From Fibrobacter sp. (lineage in GTDB: Bacteria; Fibrobacterota; Fibrobacteria; Fibrobacterales; Fibrobacteraceae): DNA of 13,086 nucleotides. Shown here in pieces: positions 1-6,007 of the stretch (the first letter of the stretch is position 1; each line of letters starts with the position of its first letter). The notes below the pieces were generated by a model that saw only the letters and a list, made by a program, of their open reading frames with translations, was not told the origin of the DNA and searched no databases. Location of the stretch: positions 1-13,086 of the forward strand of contig JAFWRL010000296.1 in the NCBI GenBank assembly GCA_017520105.1. Reading direction: 5' to 3'. A program made the position numbers and the translations under genes.

Positions 1-1669
1 CTGGGCACCGAACAACCTGAACGCCAAAGACATGCTCAAGGCGACGATGGATGTCGGCCACAACGCCGATACGCTGAATGCCTGGATGAACAAATATCTC
101 GAAGGCAAGCGCCGCGTGTTCCTCTCTGAATTTAGCACATCCGTGCAAGGGAGCCAAATCTGGATGGACTACCCGCAAGCCGCCGGCATCGCAAACATTT
201 TCGCACAATACCTCGTCCGCTTTGGCGACCGATTCCAGGCACTCCCGTGGGATGCATTCGGCAACGTCTTTGAAGGTCCGGACCACACGTGGGGAACTAT
301 CAGCATGACCGCTCTCGTCAAGGAAGGTTCCTGGAACCTCTGGGGAAGCCTTGAACCTACCGCCGAATATTACGGAGTCTATATGGCGTACATGCGTTTC
401 CTCGATCCGGGATTAGGTTATGCAGTCGTTCCCGTCAAGAGTACGACCGAATCCGTCGTGCCATACGCCGTTTGCTACCACGACGAAGATAAAGATCGCT
501 GTCACGTTTTGCTAATAAACCTCTCAGACACCAAACAAATTGTGCAGGTTGACCGCAAGAGCGAAAAAAAGAAGCCGGGCAACTATCGCACCGAAGTTGA
601 CGTATTCGGAGCAGAACAGTTCAAGTGGATTGGCGACCAAAAAGACGCTTACCCGTACCCGAAAATGGGACCAAGCGGTCGTTTGCTCGAAGGCAAGAAC
701 CGCGATATCGAAATTCCTCCATTCGGAACTGTAGTCGTCCGCATGAATGCTTTCAACCACATGAAACCTAGGCGCCCAACGATTATCGCCGCAGCACTCG
801 AAAAGAAAGTAATGACCGTTGGCGACACGCTCGACCTCTTTGTGACCGCCACGGAAACATCTTCATTACCGCTCGCCGGAGCCAACATTCAAATCAAGAA
901 GTGGGACAATAAAGGGACGCTCACCGTCCGTGCTACACCTGATGACGGCAAGTGGAATTCTTCCATCGAAAGTTTCCACATTCAAGTTCCTGTTACAAAT
1001 AAAGTCAAAATCGGGAATAAAGAAATCAAGCTCAGCGTCTCGAACGGGTTTAAGTTCGGCGTCCCAGACACGCTCAACATTCCGTTCCGCATTCGAGGTG
1101 CCTACCGCACCACAAGCGTCATGGAGAATTTCGACAACGGTTTAGACAACGTATCGTGGTTCCCGGTCGTGAACGGCGACAATGCGACCTCGATGGATGC
1201 CAAAGTCTATAACGGCAACCCGCCCCTCGGTGGCTACATCCGCCACGACTTCATCGTCGAACAACCGCCTAATCTCGGTTGGCCGAACTACTCCGGCGCA
1301 TACTACAACGTCCCCGAAGAAGTCAAGAAGTCCGTCGGAATCGTTTTCGATTACGCCACAACGCACAACAATCCGCAAGGCTACATCGAACTGCAAATCA
1401 TGTCGAGCCAGGTCGAAGACTACGACGAATTCATGGTCCGCCTCAAGAACACGCACGGCAACTGGGTCCGCGACACGCTCATCTGGGAAAACATGAAGCA
1501 GGAAGGCTGGGGCAAAACGATTCCGCAGCTTGACCCGACCAAAATCAAGAACTTCGCGTTCCGTGCACGCCACAGCGGCAAGGGCTACATCAGCCTCGAC
1601 AACATCTACCTGCTCGGCGAAGACGGCAAGGAAGTCCCGATGCCGAAGGGTCTGAGAAGGCTAAGATAG
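1..1669 (+). CDS. Secreted glycoside-hydrolase-like protein with C-terminal CBM11-like domain (3' part, 5' end outside window)
   Basis: The frame is open from base 2 to the stop at 1667-1669, so the true start lies upstream and about 555 residues are visible. Nucleotides 1-420 look like the end of a clan GH-A-type (beta/alpha)8 catalytic domain: a beta-strand ending in LSEFS offers Glu (codon 128-130) as a candidate nucleophile, followed by aromatic-rich loops (PWDAFGN, GSWNLWG). About 425-750 resembles the beta-sandwich that follows the barrel in GH51/GH44-like enzymes, ending IPPFGTVVVRM. About 770-1100 looks like an Ig-like linker module, and about 1115-1650 like a CBM11/galactose-binding-type jelly roll (FDNG near its start, ISLDNIYLLG near its end). 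The likely role is extracellular or cell-surface plant polysaccharide hydrolysis. Fibrobacter endoglucanase F (GH51 plus CBM11) is a candidate relative, but the GH family cannot be fixed from this fragment. The protein ends in a short basic tail, KGLRRLR. Confidence 0.75.
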   Translation, partial: WAPNNLNAKDMLKATMDVGHNADTLNAWMNKYLEGKRRVFLSEFSTSVQGSQIWMDYPQAAGIANIFAQYLVRFGDRFQALPWDAFGNVFEGPDHTWGTISMTALVKEGSWNLWGSLEPTAEYYGVYMAYMRFLDPGLGYAVVPVKSTTESVVPYAVCYHDEDKDRCHVLLINLSDTKQIVQVDRKSEKKKPGNYRTEVDVFGAEQFKWIGDQKDAYPYPKMGPSGRLLEGKNRDIEIPPFGTVVVRMNAFNHMKPRRPTIIAAALEKKVMTVGDTLDLFVTATETSSLPLAGANIQIKKWDNKGTLTVRATPDDGKWNSSIESFHIQVPVTNKVKIGNKEIKLSVSNGFKFGVPDTLNIPFRIRGAYRTTSVMENFDNGLDNVSWFPVVNGDNATSMDAKVYNGNPPLGGYIRHDFIVEQPPNLGWPNYSGAYYNVPEEVKKSVGIVFDYATTHNNPQGYIELQIMSSQVEDYDEFMVRLKNTHGNWVRDTLIWENMKQEGWGKTIPQLDPTKIKNFAFRARHSGKGYISLDNIYLLGEDGKEVPMPKGLRRLR

Positions 1670-1692
1670 TATCTGCTAATATAACCGTGTAT

Positions 1693-1722
1693 GGAGATGC
1701 CCGATCGGTGTCGGGCATGACA
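1693..1722 (+). repeat. REP-like palindrome, copy 1
   Basis: A perfect 8-bp inverted repeat (ATGCCCGA at 1697-1704, TCGGGCAT at 1711-1718) with a 6-nt loop, framed by GGAG on the left and GACA on the right. The same frame (GG-GAT...ATGACA) occurs in reverse orientation at 6026-6055, so I treat both as one dispersed family. No T-tract follows, so it is not an obvious terminator. Confidence 0.6.
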
Positions 1723-1768
1723 AAAAAGCCGTTCTTACGAAATAAAACGCAGTCCTTACGCAAAACAC

Positions 1769-1796
1769 TGTCACCCCGGACTTGTTCCGGGGCCAG
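1769..1796 (-). repeat. REP-like palindrome, copy 2 (opposite orientation)
   Basis: Stem CCCCGGA (1774-1780) and TCCGGGG (1786-1792) with a 5-nt loop, preceded by TGTCA. Its flanks match the reverse orientation of the copy at 1693-1722 and the same orientation as 6026-6055. It sits 46 bp after copy 1. Confidence 0.55.
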
Positions 1797-1815
1797 TTGT
1801 TTCATAATGCATAAA

Positions 1816-1838
1816 CCGCCCCACCGGGCGGCATTTTT
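1816..1838 (+). terminator. Rho-independent terminator downstream of the glycoside-hydrolase-like gene
   Basis: Stem CCGCCC (1816-1821) and GGGCGG (1826-1831), loop CACC, then CA and five T (1834-1838). It points along the + strand and lies about 150 bp after the stop at 1669, beyond two REP-like palindromes. Confidence 0.6.
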
Positions 1839-1847
1839 CGTCTTTAT

Positions 1848-1874
1848 GGATGATCGGCAAAGCCGGTCATGACT
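1848..1874 (+). repeat. REP-like palindrome, copy 3 (degenerate)
   Basis: Arms ATGATCGGC (1850-1858) and GCCGGTCAT (1862-1870) pair with one mismatch (G-T in RNA) around an AAA loop, with GG before and GACT after. This is the same frame as the copy at 1693-1722. It ends 5 bp before the stop codon of the convergent gene at 1879. Confidence 0.45.
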
Positions 1875-1878
1875 CATA

Positions 1879-2889
1879 TTAAGCGAGTTCGTTCACGTGG
1901 TCGAGCACAAGCTTTTGCGCCACGCCATTGTACAAGACAGCGTCATAATTTTCGCCGTTCTTGCCCACGCGTGATTCCGTCACAATACCGTTCTGCGAAC
2001 CCGTTTCCGTCGGCACAAAGAAAATCTTTCCAAGCGCATTCTTCTTTTCTTCAAGGTAATTCTGCGATACAAACCAATCGCGAATCGTCTTGAAGTAAAT
2101 CTTTTCGACGTTGGAATCTTGCGGGAGCAAATCGTTCAAACGCCTTGCAATTTCGCTCACCGGCACCGGAGCTTCATCCGTCGGGTAATTCTTAATTTGT
2201 TCTTCGGTCACATGGAACTTTTCCTTCCCGGAACGCCCCATCTCGCCAGATTCCGCACGAGCCTTGCGCCTTGCCAAACGCTCGTTTGCCTGAGCCACGC
2301 ACTTATCAATATTATCGAGAATAAACTTTTGCGCAGCTGCGGAGCATTTTGTATAAATCGAATGGTGCCCGCGAATATCCGCCTCAACACGAGTAAAGCC
2401 CAATTCCTCGCCATGCGGAGTCGGCAAATTCAAGTCCTTGCCTTTTTCACCTTCCTCTTTCAAAAGAACACCTTCCTTCGAAAGAACTTCGGCAACATCA
2501 GCGTAAACAAGCGGCATCATGCCGCTATCCTGCGGAATAAGAGAATTCAAACGACGAACAAAACCCGAAACAGACACCGGTTCTTCCGAAACCTCGAACT
2601 TGGACAACCTTTCAGAAGAAAGGACGAGTTCCTTCGTAGCCGCTTCACGAACGACACGAGGTTTAAGGACTTTCTGCGGCTTAGGCGCAACCACTTTTTC
2701 CTGATGTTCCATGCCCGGCATTACTTTTTGCTTTAAGTAATCAGCTACATAAACAAGGCATTTGCTAATTCGTTCCTGTCGGCACACATCAGTTTCCGGT
2801 AAAGGTTCCTCAGTCAGAGGATTTACACCACAAGAAAGCTTACGCAGGTACATTTCAGCTCGTTCAATAATCTTTATTTCAGCAGGCAT
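1879..2889 (-). CDS. Hypothetical protein with duplicated ~100-aa domain
   Basis: I do not recognise this 336-aa protein by name. It has no signal peptide or membrane span and is rich in Lys and Glu, so it is probably cytoplasmic. Residues 1-55 form a helical module with the core NPLTEEPLPETDVCRQERIS and two conserved-looking Cys (35, 44). Residues 56-95 are a basic, low-complexity linker. Two related units follow, about 97-196 and 232-335. Shared landmarks are V-S-x(2-3)-RRLN-x-L-PQDS, a helix, a lysine/glutamate-rich stretch, PT (156-157 and 293-294), and AQK-(F/L)-(I/V)-LD (186-192 and 325-331). The RRLN helix and the following basic hairpin resemble a winged helix, so nucleic-acid binding is possible, but this is inference. 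The ATG start is supported by AAGGAAGGAT 8 nt upstream. It stands alone, convergent with the enzyme gene on its 3' side. Confidence 0.75.
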   Translation of the reverse strand: MPAEIKIIERAEMYLRKLSCGVNPLTEEPLPETDVCRQERISKCLVYVADYLKQKVMPGMEHQEKVVAPKPQKVLKPRVVREAATKELVLSSERLSKFEVSEEPVSVSGFVRRLNSLIPQDSGMMPLVYADVAEVLSKEGVLLKEEGEKGKDLNLPTPHGEELGFTRVEADIRGHHSIYTKCSAAAQKFILDNIDKCVAQANERLARRKARAESGEMGRSGKEKFHVTEEQIKNYPTDEAPVPVSEIARRLNDLLPQDSNVEKIYFKTIRDWFVSQNYLEEKKNALGKIFFVPTETGSQNGIVTESRVGKNGENYDAVLYNGVAQKLVLDHVNELA

Positions 2890-2897
2890 TTTAAATA

Positions 2898-2932
2898 ATC
2901 CTTCCTTAATCTTTTTCAGGCAAGCAATAATA
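2898..2932 (-). promoter_or_regulatory. Ribosome binding site and possible -10 box of the 336-aa protein gene
   Basis: On the minus strand AAGGAAGGAT occupies 2907-2898, a strong Shine-Dalgarno match 8 nt before the ATG at 2889. TATTAT at 2932-2927 is a reasonable -10 hexamer. No good -35 is seen, but a short palindrome (TTCTT-TT-AAGAA, 2936-2947) lies just upstream. Because a strong terminator precedes this region at 2949-2980, the gene needs a promoter here. Confidence 0.35.
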
Positions 2933-2948
2933 TAATTCTTTTAAGAAC

Positions 2949-2980
2949 AAAAAAAATCGGTGCAGCCTAAACTGCACCGA
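2949..2980 (-). terminator. Rho-independent terminator of the 27-aa peptide gene
   Basis: A perfect 9-bp stem (TCGGTGCAG 2957-2965, CTGCACCGA 2972-2980) with a 6-nt loop, followed on the minus strand by eight T (2956-2949). It lies 33 nt past the stop of the small gene at 3014-3097, and isolates that gene from the one at 1879-2889. Confidence 0.85.
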
Positions 2981-3013
2981 CTTTCTACATATACACCAAA
3001 ACAAACTTAATGG

Positions 3014-3097
3014 CTAACCATAAGCAAAACCAAGAACAATGGCAAGTAGCGCAAAAAGTACCACTTGTTTAAGAATAGAGAAATCTTCCTTTTGCAT
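3014..3097 (-). CDS. 27-aa single-span membrane micropeptide
   Basis: This 27-codon gene begins MQKEDFSILKQ and continues as an uninterrupted hydrophobic segment (VVLFALLAIVLGFAYG), so the peptide should have a short cytoplasmic charged head and one inner-membrane helix reaching the C-terminus. Three independent signs make it a real gene despite its size: AAGGTGG is spaced 6 nt before the ATG, a strong rho-independent terminator sits 33 nt after the stop, and the unit is isolated within an otherwise noncoding stretch. The same frame is open upstream to 3223, but that extension crosses AT-rich promoter-like sequence and lacks a comparable ribosome site. I do not recognise the family. Possible roles are a small regulator of a membrane complex or a type I toxin-like peptide; nothing in the sequence decides between them. 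Confidence 0.65.
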   Translation of the reverse strand: MQKEDFSILKQVVLFALLAIVLGFAYG

Positions 3098-3103
3098 AAT
3101 TAG

Positions 3104-3155
3104 CCACCTTTTTGTTTCCTCTTCATAAGGTAGAATTTGGGGCTTTAAATAACAA
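3104..3155 (-). promoter_or_regulatory. Ribosome binding site and candidate promoter of the 27-aa peptide gene
   Basis: AAGGTGG at 3110-3104 on the minus strand is 6 nt from the ATG at 3097 and decides the start. Upstream, TTGTTA (3155-3150), a 17-nt spacer and TACCTT (3132-3127) make a plausible but weak sigma70-type promoter giving a leader of about 20-25 nt. The ribosome site is well supported; the promoter boxes are tentative. Confidence 0.4.
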
Positions 3156-3198
3156 GGGATGTAAGAAAAACAACATTTTGGCCTAGTTTTATAGTGAT

Positions 3199-3239
3199 TT
3201 TCGTCAAAAGTGATTAATATCACATTGTCATTTCGTCAA
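3199..3239. promoter_or_regulatory. CRP/FNR-like palindrome flanked by direct repeats in the divergent region
   Basis: AGTGATTAATATCACA (3209-3224) reads TGTGA-N6-TCACT on the minus strand, nine of the ten conserved positions of the CRP-type consensus TGTGA-N6-TCACA. The direct repeat TTTCGTCAA occurs on both sides (3199-3207 and 3231-3239), 32 bp apart or about three helical turns, so both copies face the same side of the DNA. The block lies between the divergent starts at 3097 and 3306 and could control either or both. The sequence pattern is seen; that a CRP/FNR-family protein binds it is inference. Confidence 0.5.
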
Positions 3240-3305
3240 TAAAACTTAAAAAAGCCATTACCGCTGCGCATGTAAAAAATCTATTTCATTATAGAGGATG
3301 CTTCT

Positions 3306-4157
3306 ATGTTAAACATTGACGAAATTGGCGATTACAGAGATTTGCTAAAAAATTTTTTCGTTCAGAAAAAATTGGAATTTCCGCTATTCTCCTATAAGAT
3401 GATGGGACAAAAACTTGGGCTCGAAACAAGCCAGGTTTTCCGCATTCTCAACAAGGAATCGCATCTCCCTGCACAAAACATCCCCTTGTCCAAAAAATTA
3501 CTTGGACTCAAAGGTCGAGACGGGGAACTTTTCGAAATTCTTGTAGCTGCATCCAGAACGAAATCGAAGACGAAAAAAGACAAACTATACAAAATGGCTC
3601 TTGCATTGCAAGATGTCAGTCTCCGCAAGCTGAACTCCAACGAAATACTGTTTCTCAGCCGTTGGTGGATTCCCGTCGTGCGTGCGATTATCGAAATCAA
3701 CGGTGGCAAGGCCGATATACATACGCTCGTCAAGCAGATTACACCAGCCATTTCCGAAGATCAGGTCAAGGAGGCCATACGCGTCCTGAAAGAACTCAAG
3801 ATGATTACACCTCTTGCATCCGAACGCTTCGCCGTCACAACAGTCAACTTCACATCGGCGGGAGCGTCAAAGATTACAGCCATCCGCAGTTACCAGAACC
3901 AGTTGTTAACGCTTGCCCAAAACGCCCTCGTCAACATTCCTCCTAGCGAACGCAATATATCATCTGTCCTAGCCTGTGTCGATGACGAATGCCTCGAAGA
4001 CCTGGTCGAAATGACACGCGAATTTCGCAGACAAGTTCAAAAACGCGTTGCCGACGTACCCAAACCAGAGAAAGTCATTCAATTCATCTTTTCGTTGTAC
4101 CCCGTCGCTGACATTTCGGAGAAGAAACCTTCTAAAGAAAATGCGAGGATAGCATGA
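3306..4157 (+). CDS. TIGR02147 family (DUF4423-type) putative transcriptional regulator
   Basis: The 283-aa protein matches the plan of TIGR02147, a family first described as a paralogous group in Fibrobacter succinogenes. The N-terminus has the typical DYRDLLKNFF and FSYKMMGQKLGL segments, with a helix-turn-helix-like region at about residues 30-58 (SQVFRILNKESHLP). ELFEILVAASRTKSK (74-88) corresponds to the family's conserved 'E-x-x-YF-x-x-LV' block. Residues 110-170 look like a winged helix (DIHTLVKQI...DQVKEAIRVLKELKMI). No membrane span or signal is present, so a cytoplasmic DNA-binding regulator is likely, though the regulatory role is inferred. The ATG follows AGAGGA at a spacing of about 7 nt; an ATG at 3299 runs into a stop after four codons. 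The stop overlaps the next start (ATGA at 4154-4157), so it is cotranscribed and translationally coupled with the lipoprotein gene. Confidence 0.85.
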   Translation: MLNIDEIGDYRDLLKNFFVQKKLEFPLFSYKMMGQKLGLETSQVFRILNKESHLPAQNIPLSKKLLGLKGRDGELFEILVAASRTKSKTKKDKLYKMALALQDVSLRKLNSNEILFLSRWWIPVVRAIIEINGGKADIHTLVKQITPAISEDQVKEAIRVLKELKMITPLASERFAVTTVNFTSAGASKITAIRSYQNQLLTLAQNALVNIPPSERNISSVLACVDDECLEDLVEMTREFRRQVQKRVADVPKPEKVIQFIFSLYPVADISEKKPSKENARIA

Positions 4158-5686
4158 AAAATTCATTAGCGTTCCTCTTCTGCATTTTATTATTCGCCTG
4201 CTCTACCGATAAAGAAATAGCAGGTGCAAGCACCGTTGAAACAGAAAACGCCTGTATCATCAACGTCGTTGGCGCAGATTCCAAGCCCGCAGCCTACGCT
4301 GTTGCAAAAATCCGTCCGCTATGGCATGTACAGGGATTTGACTCCGCCGCGCAAATCGAGGCTTTGGAAGTTACCGCCGATTCTCTCGGCAACATCGTCA
4401 TGGACTCTGTCGATTTCGACAAGGGCTATCTCGAAATCATCGACGGGAACAGCGGCGCATTCATGGAAATAGATGCCAGCGAACTGAAGAAAAACAAATT
4501 AACAACAATGCAGCTGGAAGCTCTCGGTTCCGTCAGCGGCAAAGCCGACATTCCCGAAGAAACTGATTACGCCTGGATTCAAGTTTACGGCACAGACAAG
4601 CTCATCAAGACCAATAAGAAAGGCGAATTCACAGTAGATTCGCTTCCGCCGGCTCGTTACGTCATCCGAGCCGTCATATCCGAAGATGAAGCCGCTATCG
4701 GCGAAGCTTCCATCATGGTGTCTGCCGGCGAAAAGAACAACATCAAGACTCTCGCAAAGCCGAACCTCACCAATGAACAACTGGAGCAATGGGCGCATTC
4801 GCGAGTCGTTCCGATAGATTCCACAATTTCGGACTGGATGCGTCCTATCGCCGATACGACCGTCGTCTTCGTCCGTCTTGATTCCGTGAACTTCGACTTT
4901 GGCGAAACCATGAAGAACGGCAACGACATCCGCTTTACCGACCAAGACGGTAATCGCCTAGCCTTCAAGAAAGCGTACTGGAGCGATTCTCTGAAACAAG
5001 CCGAACTGCAAATCCGCATCAACGGGACCTCAAGCATCGAAGAGCTCGTCATGTACTGGGGCAAGACCGCCGCATTGGATGCAAGCAGCAACGACATCTG
5101 GAAAAATCTACCCGACTCGCTCGTAACCGCCATCCATTCCATCAAGATTATCGACTTCGACAGTCAAAAACTCGAAACTGCATTCGACTACGGCGACGGC
5201 ACACGGGATTGGTATTTCAACCCGCAGGATTCCAACGTAACGACGACGCCTTCTCGCGACAACGTCCAGGACGCATTCGAGTTCAACGACGAACGCCAAA
5301 GCTACGTTTTCCACTGGAAGAGCACTTCCAAGAAAAAAGGGAAATGGTCGATGATCGGCTCCCGCATCAACAGAAACCCATCAAGTCTCGAAGGGATTGA
5401 TTCCATCGTTTTCTTTGCCAAGGGTTCCGGAGAACTCGGCTTTGCCATTGAAGTTTTAAACGAGCCGACCGGCAAAACGAAGTACGTCGATTACCTGGGC
5501 TCCAATTGGAAACGCTTCAGCTTTACGCCAGATGATTTCGTCCCCGGTGACGGCGAATTCGGGAACATGGGCTGGGACTTCGTGAAGGCCCGCGTCACGA
5601 CATTCTCCATCTGGATTGTCGATGACAGCGAAATGTGGATTGACGACGTTATTTTATACGGAGTCAACCGGGATAATTTCAATTAG
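4154..5686 (+). CDS. Multidomain lipoprotein with Cna/prealbumin-like, DUF2341-like and CBM11-like domains
   Basis: The 510-aa product starts with a type II signal peptide ending LLFAC, giving lipidated Cys16, so it is probably anchored in the outer membrane or at the surface. Residues 30-120 and 122-200 look like two prealbumin/carboxypeptidase-regulatory-like beta folds; the second contains KTNKKGEFTVDSLPPARYVI, typical of that fold. Residues 240-315 fit DUF2341, with NDIRFTDQDGNRLAF followed by LVMYWGK. Residues 375-505 resemble a CBM11/CIA30-type galactose-binding jelly roll (NWKRFSFTPDDF, MWIDDVILYG). No catalytic motif is seen, so a glycan-binding or adhesion role is inferred. Its start overlaps the TIGR02147 gene by 4 nt. 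Its stop overlaps the convergent DUF3392 gene by 3 nt, and no terminator is visible between them. Confidence 0.8.
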   Translation: MKNSLAFLFCILLFACSTDKEIAGASTVETENACIINVVGADSKPAAYAVAKIRPLWHVQGFDSAAQIEALEVTADSLGNIVMDSVDFDKGYLEIIDGNSGAFMEIDASELKKNKLTTMQLEALGSVSGKADIPEETDYAWIQVYGTDKLIKTNKKGEFTVDSLPPARYVIRAVISEDEAAIGEASIMVSAGEKNNIKTLAKPNLTNEQLEQWAHSRVVPIDSTISDWMRPIADTTVVFVRLDSVNFDFGETMKNGNDIRFTDQDGNRLAFKKAYWSDSLKQAELQIRINGTSSIEELVMYWGKTAALDASSNDIWKNLPDSLVTAIHSIKIIDFDSQKLETAFDYGDGTRDWYFNPQDSNVTTTPSRDNVQDAFEFNDERQSYVFHWKSTSKKKGKWSMIGSRINRNPSSLEGIDSIVFFAKGSGELGFAIEVLNEPTGKTKYVDYLGSNWKRFSFTPDDFVPGDGEFGNMGWDFVKARVTTFSIWIVDDSEMWIDDVILYGVNRDNFN

Positions 5687-6006
5687 ATATCCTTCCCGCT
5701 TTTGGCTAAGAACGCAAGCAATATAAAGCAACCGGCTATAACGCCAATCAGCGGAAGGTCGGACAACTGGCACAACGCCATTTTCAGCAAGCGAACTAAT
5801 TGCGAACTTGCAAACGCATACCCCACGCTGCACAAAACAACAAACAACGCAAAGCGTCCCCAAAACGGGATGCTTCTTGTAATCCGTTTAAAATAATTGT
5901 TGATGCTGACACCATACAGCATCAATAACGTCGCAATCAGCCCCACCGAAATCGAGTTCAGATGTGCTCTCAAGAAATTCGCAAACTGGTGAATGTACGG
6001 TTGCAT
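5683..6006 (-). CDS. DUF3392-like inner-membrane protein
   Basis: The 107-aa protein has three hydrophobic spans (about 18-34, 50-68 and 84-101). It carries the pattern ISVGLIATLLMLYG-x-(N)-x(3)-KR...RF-x(2)-FVVLCSVGYAF that I associate with DUF3392 membrane proteins, whose function is unknown. The ATG comes one nucleotide after the stop of coaE (TAG at 6010-6008), and no strong Shine-Dalgarno sequence precedes it (only AAGAAAG). Translation therefore probably depends on ribosomes finishing coaE. A REP-like hairpin lies about 23 nt before the start in the message. At the 3' end it overlaps the stop codon of the convergent lipoprotein gene, leaving no room for a terminator. Confidence 0.75.
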   Translation of the reverse strand: MQPYIHQFANFLRAHLNSISVGLIATLLMLYGVSINNYFKRITRSIPFWGRFALFVVLCSVGYAFASSQLVRLLKMALCQLSDLPLIGVIAGCFILLAFLAKSGKDI

Positions 6007-6007
6007 A

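Noticed and set aside
1142..1573. 143-codon open frame on the minus strand
   Set aside because: It lies wholly opposite the CBM11-like coding region, its protein is unlike any family and it lacks a ribosome site; it is a shadow frame.
3098..3223. Upstream extension of the small peptide gene giving a 69-aa protein
   Set aside because: The extension crosses AT-rich DNA with the operator-like palindrome, has no ribosome site at its ATG, and the internal ATG at 3097 has AAGGTGG at ideal spacing.
4499..5145. Two long minus-strand frames of 148 and 162 codons inside the lipoprotein gene
   Set aside because: They overlap each other and the well-supported lipoprotein frame on the other strand, with no ribosome site or recognisable protein features.
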